From NCBI RefSeq assembly GCF_013373865.1, contig NC_050471.1:23267464-23331463 (forward strand): a stretch of DNA of 64,000 nucleotides, read 5' to 3'. Each line of letters starts with the position of its first letter. The stretch's first letter is position 1. The stretch is from Monomorium pharaonis (Eukaryota > Arthropoda > Insecta > Hymenoptera > Formicidae). Positions 31,091 to 43,690 of this stretch are shown here, in pieces. Made by a program: the position numbers and the translations under genes. The notes under the pieces were generated by a model. The model searched no databases and was not told the DNA's origin. It saw nothing but the letters and a program-made list of their open reading frames with translations.

Positions 31091-33431
31091 GAGAAAATGT
31101 GCTCCTCAAAGAATTAAGGGGTTATATATATCCTCAAGATAAAAGAAATTATCATTTTTTGTAAATATTTCAAAAAAAAATAGATTTAATGTTTTAAAAA
31201 ATAATATTTTATTAATACATAAGGAAAAAATATTTAAAAAATTATTTTTAGTTCAGATTTGAACATACTTTTCAGCATGCTTCGTTTTCTAGAGTGTCAT
31301 TTTCTAGAGATCCTTAAAAAATCATTTTTTCACACTGGGTGATGCCGATATCTTCTTAAAACTAAAAAATGATTTAAAAAAATAGATATTTTTTGAAAGT
31401 TGAGAACATGTAGCCTCTTAATACAGGAAGAAATACAAGTTATCTATGAACTGTTTCGTTGCGATTATACGTAGAAATTGAATAGATCCAAAGAGATTGA
31501 ACGAAGACATGGAGCGATTCGAAGCGAATTCATTCGATTGAGGAGGATGGAATCTCCCAGCGAAGGCCGAGCTACATTTTTCCTCGGTTTTTCTCGCAGT
31601 CGCGAAAGAAGAAGAACCCGTCGTCCTTTCAAGTTCAACGCCACCAAGTTCAACTCCTAGCAAAAGGGATCGCGAGAAAAGGGAGTCGCCGCGGCGTGCA
31701 AGACGTCTTCTGTTCTGCTTCCAATCTTAAGCTCAACTCAAGAAAATCCTGTAGTTTCTTATCGGATCCACTTTCTCGTTGAATCACTTCAAAGCAAAAT
31801 ATGCATAGTTTTTCATGTGACTAATTTGTAGAAGAGACGCGCGTAAACATGAAATTTGTTGTATTTATGCGGTACAACAAAAACACTCCTTGGAAAACGA
31901 AGAAGTTATATATACTTTAATAGAAACAAAATACATGATTTATATCGCGAATGCAGCGAAAGAAAACAGGGATTGACAAGATTTTCTGTTTTCTTGGGAA
32001 AGATAATGTATTTTTCTCTCCCATAAAATGTCCTATAATTATTTCTCCTGAAAGTAAAATTAAATAGTAAAGGGATCTCCGATGAATTCTGTGCTGCGTA
32101 GGATGATTTTGCAGATACCTTATATACACGACGGAGCACACGTGTTCAGTGAATCAGCGTAATATTCTGATCGTCACGGGACGCACTCTACGTTTCGTCT
32201 GCGAACAGTTTGGAACCTGTCCAGTTTGTCGCAAACAGCCCACAGGTTGCAGTCAGCTGACGTTGGTAGATTTTCGTCATTTTGCTTTTTTTTGGTTTCG
32301 CAGGGATATAATCGTCACAATATTTCAGGAAACGGCCTCTCTCATTGCGGAGAGTCAACATTTCATCAATTTTAAGCAGATAAGATCGTCACAACACGTC
32401 AGTACGGTTGATCGATACTGGCAAGTAATGTTGTTGAAACGTTTCAGAGAATCCACAAGACGTCTTGACAAAGGAAATGATTTTGAGGATACGCAATTAA
32501 TCTTAGCGAATGAAACGTTGAAAGAAATCTAAACGAATATATCGTATTGACAATTGATTTTAAGAATACTTGAATAAAATAAAAAATGAAAATTGTTTTG
32601 AAAATTTTGGTTTTAAATTTTAGTTAAAAGATGACTATAATATATATAATATGTAATATTATATTAAATAAATATAATCAATTTATCAATAATTAATATA
32701 TTTTATATTTTATATTGAGACATACTATTATAGAATAAAGTATAAAATCCCTTAAATTAAATTGAATTTCCAACGACTATCTTAAATATGTAAAATAATA
32801 TTAGTTTACAAGAAAATTTTTTTAAACACTTTGGTTTAAAACAATTTTTAGCTGTAAACTAATGTAATTATCATGATTATATTATGTAAATTTGTAAAAA
32901 ATAAAATTATGAATTTATTATTATTATGTAATAATTTCGGCCGGTTGTAATACTTGTAATTATTATGTAATAATCATTTATTAGGTAATAAATCCATTAC
33001 AAAGAATAGTAATATGTGTAAAAAGATAATCTTCACATAAAAAAATCGACTTTTTCGAAAATTGATTTTACCATTGTTTGTTCCCAGATAACTTGTTAAA
33101 ATATTTTTTGTTTAAATGTTTTGCTTTCGAGATATTTTATCCAACATTCTTCACCCTGTGTAATCATACACTATTATACGTATATACAATATATACATAT
33201 ATAAAAATTCTTCAGCAACAATTTATATTCGATTGTAATGCATTGTGTGTTTATATGTGTGTGTTTATTAATACATATACAAATATACTTCCACCTTCTT
33301 ATTCATTATTTATTATTTTTTATTATCTTTCAGAAATTATTCTTTACAATAATATTAAATTAATTCTCCGACTGATAAATGTTTTAAATCTATAGATAAA
33401 GTTAAGATTGCCTATTCGGTCACCGAATCTT

Positions 33432-33615
33432 GGTGCTGAATATAATTTTTCTATTAATTTAATATTCTCAGCTCTTATAATCTGCGCGCTGCCAATTTTG
33501 TCAGTCTTAAAATAACTTAAAATAAACGGTTACTAAGCCAAATATCGATGCTCAAAAGCATCTTTAAAATCCCCTCTTACTCGAAAACTGTAAACCATTT
33601 ATTGGGAAAAATAAT
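33432..33615 (+). repeat. Dispersed repeat, copy 1 (direct with 42053-42215)
   Basis: Shared blocks: TATAATTTTTCTATTAATTT, TTTTGTCAGTCTTAAAA and AGCATCTTTAAAATCCCC, in the same order and spacing as at 42053-42215. Confidence 0.8.
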
Positions 33616-33642
33616 ACCTCAGTCAGGATAATTATTCTTTAC

Positions 33643-33678
33643 AAAAAAAAAAAAAAAGAGAGAGAGAGAGAGAGAGAC
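33643..33678. repeat. (A)n(GA)n simple repeat
   Basis: An A run followed by GA dinucleotides. Confidence 0.95.
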
Positions 33679-34194
33679 AATCTAATTTCGCTGTTTATAT
33701 TATTTTTATGTAATTTTGTTTACTGGATCACAGTTTTTTATATCAATTAAAACTTGTTAATTGAAAATTCTAAATAATTATAATACTTGTCTCGCGATAA
33801 GAAGTGAAGATATGTAAAAATCATGTGTTACGTAAGGATTCGTATTATCAGCAATACGTAACGACACGTGCTGCACTTGTTAATAATGCAAAAGCCTTCC
33901 TGCAACGTGCAAGGACAACGCATTAAATGTTTTAATAACTAAAGCGCACGACAGTAATAAAAGTGACTATCCTTGGTTGAAGTTGTGTGTGTATCTTATT
34001 TTAAAATTATTTGAATTTTTTAAAAATGATTCGAAATTCTTAAATATTGGAATTAATATATGTGTGTGTGTGTGCATGTATTATAGAAGAGAGAAGATAA
34101 TTATGGACTAGTTATGGAATTCATGATATCTCGTATACTCTCTACAGATAACGAACTTGTACCGACAAGAATTATGACACACGTAAATATTTAC

Positions 34195-34737
34195 TGACAA
34201 GGAAACCTCGCAAACTCGAAAATTCAGATTTTAATTAAACTTGGCATAAATGTAGAGGGGGTAAATACATGAATTTAGAAATTTTTAGTTGGTGCCCAAA
34301 AACGGTTTGAAAAAGTAAAACCACCCTTCAAAGTTGAGACAATTTTTGCAGTTTTTTGATATATCTCGTAAATTAAACAAAATATAAAAAAATGTTTCAT
34401 ACGAAAGTTTTACAGTATAAATACCTTTATTTAACTACGCTATTTATTTAAAAAAAATTTTTATAATTTTTTTTTTCGAAAAATGAATAACGTAGTTAAA
34501 TGGAAGTATTTATGTTGTAAAACTACTGTATGAAACATTTTTTAATATTTTGTTTAGTTTACGAAATATATCGAAAAACCGCAAAAATGTCTCAACTTTG
34601 AAGGGTGGTTTTACCCCTTCAAACCATTTTTGGGCATCAACTAAAAATTTCTAAATTCATGTATTTAACCCCCTCTACATTTATGCCAAGTTTCATTAAA
34701 ATCAGAATTTACGGAATCTCGCGAGGTTCCCTTGTCA
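34195..34737. mobile_element. Long palindromic element, copy A
   Basis: A 543-bp foldback. The left end TGACAAGGAAACCTCGC and right end GCGAGGTTCCCTTGTCA are inverted. Arms of about 250 bases share AATTTAGAAATTTTTAGTTG, CCCAAAAACGGTTTGAA and TTGATATATCTCGTAAA. The centre is a poly-A/T loop. It is nearly identical in design and length to copy B at 35073-35613. Confidence 0.9.
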
Positions 34738-35072
34738 GTGTATTGTAAAAATTCATTATTTTCCGCAATCGTCAGCCTATTGCAGAAATTGTTTTTTACA
34801 ACACTCTGTGTATTGTAAAAATTCATCATTTTCCGCAATCATGATGAATTTTTACAATACACAAAGGGTTGTAAAAAATAATTTCTGCAATAGGCTGACA
34901 ATTGCAGAAAATATCGAATTTTTACAATACACAGAGTGTTGTAAAAAATAATTTCTGCAATAGGCTGACAATTGCAGAAAATATCGAATTTTTACAATAC
35001 ACAGAGTGTTGTAAAAAATAATTTCTGCAATAGGCTGACGATTGCGGAAAATAATGAATTTTTACAACACTC
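34738..35072. repeat. Inverted minisatellite (about 70 bp units) between copies A and B
   Basis: A 70-bp unit containing GAATTTTTACAATACACAGA and TTTCTGCAATAGGCTGAC occurs about three times in one orientation (34841-35068) and about 1.4 times in the opposite orientation (34739-34840). The junction near 34840 is a short palindrome (TTGCGGAAAATGATGAATTT in both orientations). There are no spacers of independent sequence, so it is not a CRISPR array. Confidence 0.88.
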
Positions 35073-35327
35073 TGACAAGGGAACTTCGCGAGAATTCGTA
35101 AATTCTGATTTTAATGAAACTTAGCATAAATGTGGAGCGGGGTAAATACATGAATTTAGAAATTTTTAGTTGGTGCCCAAAAACGGTTTGAAGGGGTAAA
35201 ACCACTCTTCAAATTTGAGACATTTTTGCGGTTTTTTGATATATCTCGTAAATTAAACAAAATATTAAAAAATGTTTCATACAAAAGTTTTACAGCATAA
35301 ATACCTCCATTTAACTACGCTATTCAT

Positions 35328-35360
<33 letters not shown>

Positions 35361-35613
35361 TAAATAGCATATTAAAATAAAGGTATTTATATTGTAAAAC
35401 TTTCGTAGGAAACATTTTTTTATATTTTGTTTAATTTACGACATATATCAAAAAACCGCAAAAATCATCTCAACTTTGAAGGGTGGTTTCACCCCTTCAA
35501 ACCGTTTTTGGGCACCAACTAAAAATTTCTAAATTCATGTATTCACCCCCCTCTACATTTATGCCAAGTTTCATTAAAATCTGAATTTTCGAGTTCGCGA
35601 GATTCCCTTGTGA
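35073..35613. mobile_element. Long palindromic element, copy B
   Basis: A 541-bp foldback from TGACAAGGGAACTTCGCGAG to CGCGAGATTCCCTTGTGA, with the same arms as copy A and an A26-type run in the loop (35330-35354). With copy A and the inverted minisatellite it makes one compound palindrome. Confidence 0.9.
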
Positions 35614-36394
35614 GTTATTTAAATAAAACAAAATGGTAAAGTTTATAACTTCCTTCTCCTCTCTCTACATGTAACATATAAATTTATATATAATATATGA
35701 TTATGTACACATATATATGTACAATTTTGTGTGTATATAATTAATTCATTTTTTTAGAGCGTATACATTCAGTTTATTAAAGTTCTAATATTGCTGGTAA
35801 GAAAAAAACAAACAATAATAAATACACAACAGACAAAAAAAATTTTATCATATTTGCTATTTTAGAGTAAAATACTTGTTTCTTTCTCATTTTAAAAGAT
35901 TTATTTGTAAAAAGGTTAATTCATAATTCAATTCATTTTTTTATATAATTTCTTAATCCTAATTTTACTAAATTATTCTAAGATTTGAATGACTTACTAA
36001 ATTTTTTTTCTACATTTAGAGAAAGTACCAAGAGTAGGAGATCGAGAAGAGAAAAGAGTGGGGGAAGAAAAAAAGAATACTTTGTGGGATTTGCGGCAGT
36101 TTCACTATTGGCCATTCACTTTGCTATTTCTCGATGTAGGACACGGTCGCCTGAATCACGTCACAATATCAAAGACAAAAAAATCTATACGTCGATGTAT
36201 CAGTTCCGCGTTAGTGTCAGCATTCTGATAAACAGTCATCAGCAAATATGCAGACTTATAAATTTTGAATGTTGTTAAATATGGCATTTTATAAATTTTA
36301 CACCCACAAAGTTCCTATAAACTCTAAAACGATGTTTGTTACAGCTTTAAGTAAGCTTAACCCTTTGAGCAGCACATTTTTTCACTTGACGGAT

Positions 36395-36655
36395 TTCTGT
36401 GAAATCTTGTATTTCTGTTTTTTGTCATTGATTATAAATTTAAAATCAGACTTTTAAAAATTCAATTGGTGAATCTAATATAGCTATATAGGGCTAAATT
36501 AGTATAAGTTTAAAAAAATGTAAATTATAATTATAATTATAAAAATGTAAATTATAATTAAATATAGATATACGATAGAAAAGTTTTTCAGATTGTTAAT
36601 TACAAATTTTATATCGAAACAAAATTACAAAAACTTTTGCAAAATCATACAGTTT
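36395..36655 (-). repeat. Dispersed repeat, copy 2
   Basis: Reverse-complement relative of 30835-31090; it contains AAATTTAAAATCAGACTTTT and TATAGGGCTAAATTAGT. Confidence 0.65.
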
Positions 36656-39289
36656 TTGTCTGTGAGATTTTTTTGAAAGTGCATTTGTTTCAAAAAATTC
36701 AAGGTAGGCAAATAAAGTGAGACACCCTATAAAGGAACATACATTTAGTAGAATCTAAAACGATAAAGTTCACTATGTTATGTATCGAGAACCCTACACT
36801 ACAAATTATAAACATGTATGATTATAAATATGTTTTGAAATATAAAAAATATTTAATAAAATTTTGAGTTTTTAATCTTAAATATTTTCTAAGAAACCAC
36901 ATTTTTCAAAAAAATCGCTCATTTTTCAATTTTGTTTGCTTATAAATAATAGGATATGAACGATATGTTTTAAAAAATATAGGAAACATATAAAGTAAAT
37001 ATTAATATTATAATATCAGGAAAATGTAAAATTATTAAACTATAAACAATACATGGTGAAAATAAAAAAGAAAAAGATATCTTATTATATCGGACATTGC
37101 GCCGTATAGAGTTAAGACATCATAAAATATTTGTACAAGTAAAAAAAAGAGACTTTGCTTGATGATCGTTCAAATGCTTTATATATTCCCATTGCTATTC
37201 TTTTAGATTAAAAATTGTTGGGTTTTACTTTATGGTCCTGTGTACAACCAGTTTTTATATTTAAGATAGTTTATAAAAAAAAGTAACTGTTAAAAATTTT
37301 TATTAAGGTGTTATTCTAAAAAAATAAATTTTATTCAAGTTATATAAATATCAACTATTTAGAACCATTTAAAATAAAAGTAAAAAAATAATTAAAAATT
37401 TTTTTAATCAAAATCAAAAGTGTCCTTTTGAAATATACAGTGTTTATTTTTCATTAAAAAGTTAATTACACATACATTTGATAAAATTATCAATTAATAT
37501 TATGCAGTAATAATTCAAAATTTAATTCCATGGCTCAAGCATTATGTTCTAAAATTAGTTATTAAAACAGGCATTAAATTAAATACAATCACCTTCGGAC
37601 TTTCGTTCAGCTGAGTAATATTTAACTGATATTAATATTCAATTGCGATGATATGGCAGGACCTGCCTGTCGGTTTCTGACTCTTTAACGTTGCAATAAC
37701 GTAAATCGCTAAGACGTGGCTCGAACGTAACGAAGAACTCACAACGTACTTAACCCTTTGAAGCACAGTGTCACGAATGTTTTAAAAGTAAAAAAAAAAA
37801 TACATAGCATAATACATTGAAACTTAGTATCTAAAAGTTTTTGAAATTCCTAATTTTGAACTCAAAGTCAAAGTTTATAATAATTTTCAAAATACAAGGT
37901 GGCAGACCAAAATTACAAAAAGTCGTATGTTTTATTGATTTTTTGTTATTTTTCTTTTTTCTATAATCTTTCAATAACGTTGCAAGTTAAATTTTTTCCA
38001 TATTCGTAATCAGTGACCTTAAAAACCTTCCGTATGCCAAATCTCAATTAAGTGGGTATATTTTTTGCATTTTCGGTGCATATGTTTATATCAAATTCGC
38101 CATTTTTTATTTTGAAAATTTTTTAAATTTGACTTTATAATATTCGTAGTAAATAAATCCCCAAAAATAAATTCCAAAAGATTGTATGTAAAGAAAAATA
38201 TATGTTTCAAAAGATTAAGTAATTCGGTAAATACGTTAACGATCGTTTTTTCCACGATTCCATCGTCAGGAACGACGACAACGACGCCGCCGACGATGAC
38301 GACGATGACGATGACGTGCGAAGTGCTGGCGAAGAGAATCGGGGAAATGTCATCTTCGCCAGCGTCATCCTCATCGCTGTTTGTCACGTTCCATAAATTC
38401 TATCGTCGATGATGTCATCGTCTTCGTGAAATTTAGCGATATAATACGATACTATGGGAAAAATAGTCTTCCCAAAATACGGTTATAACTAACTTTGCGA
38501 TTAAGCTCACGAATCAAACGATTAAGCTCACAAATCAAATTATTTTTGCTCATGACTTTGATTTTACGTTTATTTTTTCAAATTAACCCTGTACTAAACA
38601 CTGCAATTAGCTATTCTATTTCAAAGATTTTTAAGTTATTCCAGTCAAACCTCTTAATTTGTTCCGTCGATATCCAGTTACGCAAAAATAATTTTTACTT
38701 AATCCTTCGCATACACACTTATTTTTTCAACCTTCGCATATGTACACATCCATGTTGCCATCCATGGCAATTTTTCAAACAGCTGTATCTTTTAAAATAT
38801 TTATGCTAAAATTCTGAAAAAATTTATAAATTAACTTTAATAGTTTTATAGATAATTAAATTTATAGAAAAAATTTACATATTTTTAGTATTAAAATTTA
38901 AGAAATTTCGTATTTCAAAAATTATTATATTTTGCGATTAAAAAAAAAGTTTTTGCAATTTTTGAATTTTTTTCATTTATTACGGTATATACTTAAAAGG
39001 TACAGAGCGCTAATTTTTTTTTATTGATAGTAGCCACCCAATTGTAAAACACTAATCAAAATATTAAGTTGTTTAGCTACAAAAAAAACGGTTGAAATTT
39101 TTCCCACAGTAAGAACAATCCAAATAATTCGACTACTTACAATTAGTCGTGAAGCCCCAAGATTATAACCGTTATATATATATAAAATTTATATATATAT
39201 ATATAAAATATATATTATTTTGAAAAAACTGCTTTTTCCAGAAAGAACTATCATATGTTTAAAGTATGAGATTTTGCGAATAAAATCCC

Positions 39290-39660
39290 GCGATTTTTCA
39301 ATCGCCGTGTCGTTGTCCGCACACGACTTTCAAACCTCAAGTCTATATCCAGCCGTCGCTTCGCCCTATTTATAACGGTACAATCGAGACCTTACATTAT
39401 CCCGTTAAAAATAGCAGCGCCGCTCTATCGCGAATAAGGCGCTTGTCGAGCGATAAATTCGTAAATAGCTTAATAAGCCAGCGATAATGAGACGGTGCCG
39501 TATAAAGTGAATGGCTTCCAAGCGTCTCTCCGTCGAAATTCCTTTCTCCGTTCTCCCGTATGCGGCCGTGATTAATTAATATTTCATCAATGGCGTTTCT
39601 TAGGGGATTTCGCGGAAACACTGGCCGCGTGACGCCTTAAGTCTATTAATAAGATGCAGC
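39290..39660. other. Less AT-rich island, possible conserved non-coding element
   Basis: About 370 bases of markedly higher G+C than the flanks, with no consistent coding frame. It contains homeodomain-like GTGATTAATTAATATTT sequence. The enhancer role is inference from composition only. Confidence 0.3.
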
Positions 39661-39911
39661 AACTATCTAAAAACAAAGAACAATCGAGTGCGCCAAAATT
39701 AATCAAACTAACAATGAAAAAAATTGCGTGAGCGAGACGAGATCTGGTCCAAAACGGTCTCGAAGCTGATCATTCCACCGACGCACGTATGATGAAAACT
39801 CATTTTTCAGCGAAACTAACTTCCGACACTCTCTTCATAACACGTGGATACCCCGAAAAAAATCACCAGATCTGCTTGCCATAAATTCCTTCATCCGCAG
39901 TAAAATTTTCA

Positions 39912-39970
39912 ACATAGCACGTAATATTTACGTTATCACTGTGATATTACTGTAATATTACGTACTATGT
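39912..39970. repeat. Short palindrome
   Basis: ACATAGCACGTAATATT at the left is mirrored by AATATTACGTACTATGT at the right. Confidence 0.75.
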
Positions 39971-41091
39971 AGGTTAATAGTGTCTTCCAGATCTCTCTGT
40001 GCGCGTATTATCAAACAGAATTTATTTATTTCGGGTTTCTTGCCAAGAAGGAATCTGGTTGACAGCATTAACCCTGAAATATTGTATATATGTTATATTA
40101 ATATTGCTCTGAGCAAAAATTCATATATAAAATTAAGAACTTTTTAATAATTTATTTCTGCTCTATTTATTATTATTTTTTTCGATTAAAAGAAAGTTGA
40201 ACTAACTAAGCTAATTTGATGTAAACAAAATTTGTAAACAAAACTAAATGTTATTTTGAGATATTAAAATTTAATAACAAAAACTGTAGTAAAAAATAGT
40301 TGAGATGGTGTTTGGGTGAGAAATTTATTCACAACAGTATTCCAGAGTTAAATACATACGTCTATCGTAAGTTTAATGATTAATTATAATATTTATTAAC
40401 TCAAATCATCCATTTCTTTCCATACAATTTCCCTTTATTTTATTAATTCACATAACATAGCCTTTAACTTCTAAATTGTGTTACATTTTTTTATCACATT
40501 GTTATAATGTTGCCAGAAATTTCTTTTCCTTTACTTTATGTTCATTTTTCTTTTCTTTTTTAACTTCGTGCGCGCGTGCCTGCGTGCATCGTGTGTGTGT
40601 GTTTTCACAATTTCCTGAATACTCATATTACTGTATTATTTCTCTGGAGTCGACTAATGACTGACTCATCGACTCGATTTGTGCGCTTCGTTTGATTAAC
40701 TGACAATTATGTGACGTTTGCTACGCTCCACGTGATTCATGCATCCGTGCGGCAACCACTTCTCCCTGTCATTTATCTTTCAAAAAAATTTTTCAATTAA
40801 GAAACTAGTCTATCTTGCACTTTAATCACGCTACTCGATTTCTTGTATATGATAAACAGAACTAAATTGTTTTTTTGTCTACGTCTGTGTCGATTACGTA
40901 ACGAATATAATCGCACATAAGATTAGAAGTGATATAAAAAAATGTTGGATCTTCTGATATTAAAATAAATTCTAAAACTGCTATAAGTACGTCGCATGTA
41001 CATAACTTTTCGATACTGTCAGTATTACATACTAATATTATTAATACATATTAAATAAATCTTAATTATTGACAATAAATTATCAAATTAA

Positions 41092-41617
41092 TCACAAAAT
41101 AAAAAATACAGGGCAAGGAGCCGCGATTTCTCTCGATAGGCTTGCGTATGTTCTCTCGTGTCGTTTCAAATGTTCTGCTCTATCTGTAAACTACACGTAA
41201 AAAAGACCTTTGTGTAAGATGACGACTCTCGAGATTTCTGAACTTCTACTTCTCAGCACTTACATGTATGTAAAATTCATTTGTAATATTACTACTCCCT
41301 CTGTTCTTATATTGTCGAATAGTTATCAGTACTTGTAGTTTTTTTTTTGCTTTACAGTTTGTACATTTGACTTCTCTTTCTGCTATGAAGATTTACAACA
41401 TATATGTTCTGCATTCTGTTTGTATAACTCTAGCAACCCTCGTTTTTCCATTCGTGTCTTAATGCCTTAACCTTTGTCAAATACTTTTTAATTTTATACA
41501 TTGAAAATGTGAGGTCTAATGTGAAATTAAAACGTCTATTAAAAAAATTTTTAATAAATCATAATACAACACGAACACTTTGTCGCAGCTCCTTGCTCTG
41601 TATTTCTTATTTTGTGA
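41092..41617. mobile_element. Non-autonomous element with about 36-bp terminal inverted repeats
   Basis: The left end TCACAAAATAAAAAATACAG with GGCAAGGAGCCGCGA pairs with the right end TCGCAGCTCCTTGCTCTGTA with TTTCTTATTTTGTGA. The 0.5 kb interior has no open frame. ATTATCAAATTAAT occurs at about 41077 and 41649, outside both ends but not abutting the right one. Confidence 0.78.
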
Positions 41618-42052
41618 TTTTTTCAATTATTTGAGCCTTTCCACTCTATTATCAAATTAATTTATAATGCATTCTTGATGTAAAGTAATATGATACAAAT
41701 CCTTTATACATAATTTATTTTTTTAACACAAATATAATTAAATATTTAAATTTTAACATGCTTATATTTTAACGTAATTAGAATATTTACAATCTAAATT
41801 AATTAATACATATAAATACAAAAATGAAATTATTGTTGATATGATGAAAATCGTAATTGAAATTATTCCAGAAAATTATTCGAAAATGTACTGCAATAGT
41901 ACCATTTGGAACATAGCATGGTACAACAAATGACTGATATTTTCTATAAATAAATCAATTTTCTAACGTTTTCAATATTAGACAAAATAAACAATATTAT
42001 TAATCATAAAAATAAAGTTTAAAAATGCTTATTTCGATTTGCAGCAAATCTT

Positions 42053-42215
42053 AGTGATGCATATAATTTTTCTATTAATTTAACATTTTTAGCTTTATAT
42101 TAACTACATGCCGATTTTGTCAGTCTTAAAACACAGTTATAGCTAAATCTCAGAAGCATCTTTAAAATCCCCTTTTTCCTGAAAAGAAAACTAAATAATT
42201 TATTGCGAAAAATAA
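42053..42215 (+). repeat. Dispersed repeat, copy 2
   Basis: Same block order as 33432-33615, with divergence and small indels. Confidence 0.8.
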
Positions 42216-43420
42216 ACTTTATGTTTATATTTAAAACATTTATCGGTCAAAGAATTAAATTACTATTATTCAATATTATTAATATTATTCTAAATGATAC
42301 TTGCGTTTAGATTTGTACTTACTTAAGCATTATTTAAAACTTATAAGAGATATTTCAAATAAAAAAAAAACATAACAACTTTTTACACAGTTTTTGTGCA
42401 ATTTTAAGATTGCACGGAAACAATTTGGTAAAGTGTCTAAAAATTTAGTTTTATATATATATATATATATACATATATGCATATAAAGATCTCAAAATAA
42501 TTTCACTGAACCATCGAAATAATTGTAGGAATTGTCGAAATCGAAATAAATGTAGGACACTCAAGCTGGTTGCTAAAATATAAAAATTGTTTGTTTATCA
42601 TGCTTGAACATTTTTTCTAATTGTTTTAAAAATTCAATACATTTTTAAATCTATATTCAGTTAAAGCTTTAAATACTTTTCAATCTAGTAAATTTTCTCA
42701 TCTAGTAAATAAATATTGACATCACATGATGAGATCAAAATGATCAAACTTGAACTTTAAAAATCTAATTTTGTTCAGAACTGTATCATGTTTAAAAATA
42801 TTATTCTATCTTATTTAAAAAATTACCTAAGACAGGAAGAAATTATCCCCAAAGAACCAAATTATAAACGATTATCGTATTATTATTGAATTACAAACTT
42901 TTACAAACTTTTGGAAAGTTTCAATATCTTTTTTTTTCAAATTTTTGTCTCGACCAATTAAAAAAATGCCCAAAGAGTTGTCAAGATATGTAAAATTTGG
43001 ATTTTTGAGAAAGTTATAGATGTTAAAAAACATAAGAAAAATTACTCAAAATTTAACCAAACATTTCGAAAAATTCTCAGCTTCGTTAAATAAGAATGCT
43101 GTTATTATTTATTTATTAATTTTAGTTTTGCATCTTACCTTTTTGAATAAAAATTTTCAAAATAAAAAGGCATTATTTACTTATGACTTTGAATAAAAGT
43201 TTTACATGGTAAATTGCAAAAACTGTATTTTTCGATTTTAGATCGTTACGGTCCTATGATTTTCTAAGAAATCGTTTTGTTTTTTCCTGACTGCAGCATT
43301 GAATTGATGTAGAGGAAGGAGAAAATAATTTTTTATGAGACAAAAGGCATCGCGAAAAGAAACTTTTGGACTCTGATAATAACAGTGTGTTTACAGCCGC
43401 CCAACTGTTCGATGATGCAG

Positions 43421-43690
43421 TTAGTTCATTCCGTCACACTTTGAACTGTAGCCAAGGTATATCTCCCCGAAGCCAAATTCCAACGCATTAGTTTGCGCAT
43501 CAGCGTGTTTTTTTTTGCTGGCGAGAGATGTTGGACTTGATTCCGACTTAAATCGCTTCAAGTCAACGGACTTTATCCATTTTTTGCTCGTTTGGTAAGA
43601 GGTCGAGAAGGGTAAAAAGATTCGCTCATAATCATTTTGAGCTTGTTTAAAGCGTTCTCTCAGGTCATTCTCTAAAATTTCTGTAGACAT
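43421..43690 (-). CDS. Hypothetical 89-residue reading frame
   Basis: An ATG-initiated frame with mixed codon composition in an otherwise AT-rich area reads MSTEILENDLRERFKQAQND at the start and ends EIYLGYSSKCDGMN before TAA. It is lysine/serine-rich, with no signal peptide, membrane helix or motif that I recognise. The preceding 60 bases are also less AT-rich. It could be a small gene nested in the intron, a fragment of a processed pseudogene, or chance. No splice sites are needed to explain it and no poly(A) tract was identified after it. Confidence 0.22.
   Translation of the reverse strand: MSTEILENDLRERFKQAQNDYERIFLPFSTSYQTSKKWIKSVDLKRFKSESSPTSLASKKKHADAQTNALEFGFGEIYLGYSSKCDGMN

Larger units (their letters stand above)
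27653..34194. other. Repeat-rich region upstream of the transmembrane exon
   Basis: Probably intron. It contains a TA microsatellite, three adjacent or nested MITE-type elements (27.9-29.3 kb), a GT microsatellite, a palindrome at 30595-30732, a dispersed repeat at about 30835-31090, and a less AT-rich stretch at about 31430-32530 with weak open frames but no recognised domain. 32533-34194 is AT-rich with one dispersed repeat copy (33432-33615). Confidence 0.5.

Noticed and set aside
31418..31663. Overlapping frames on both strands in a less AT-rich patch
   Set aside because: No domain and equal openness on both strands.
32149..32532. 127-codon + strand frame
   Set aside because: No ATG near its start, no recognisable domain, and no supporting splice sites; kept only as a less AT-rich region.
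34738..35072. CRISPR-like repeat array
   Set aside because: Units are contiguous tandem repeats in both orientations without unique spacers, in a eukaryotic genome.
38091..38412. Frames on both strands over GAC/GAT repeats
   Set aside because: Low-complexity trinucleotide sequence produces Thr-rich and Asp/Val-rich peptides.
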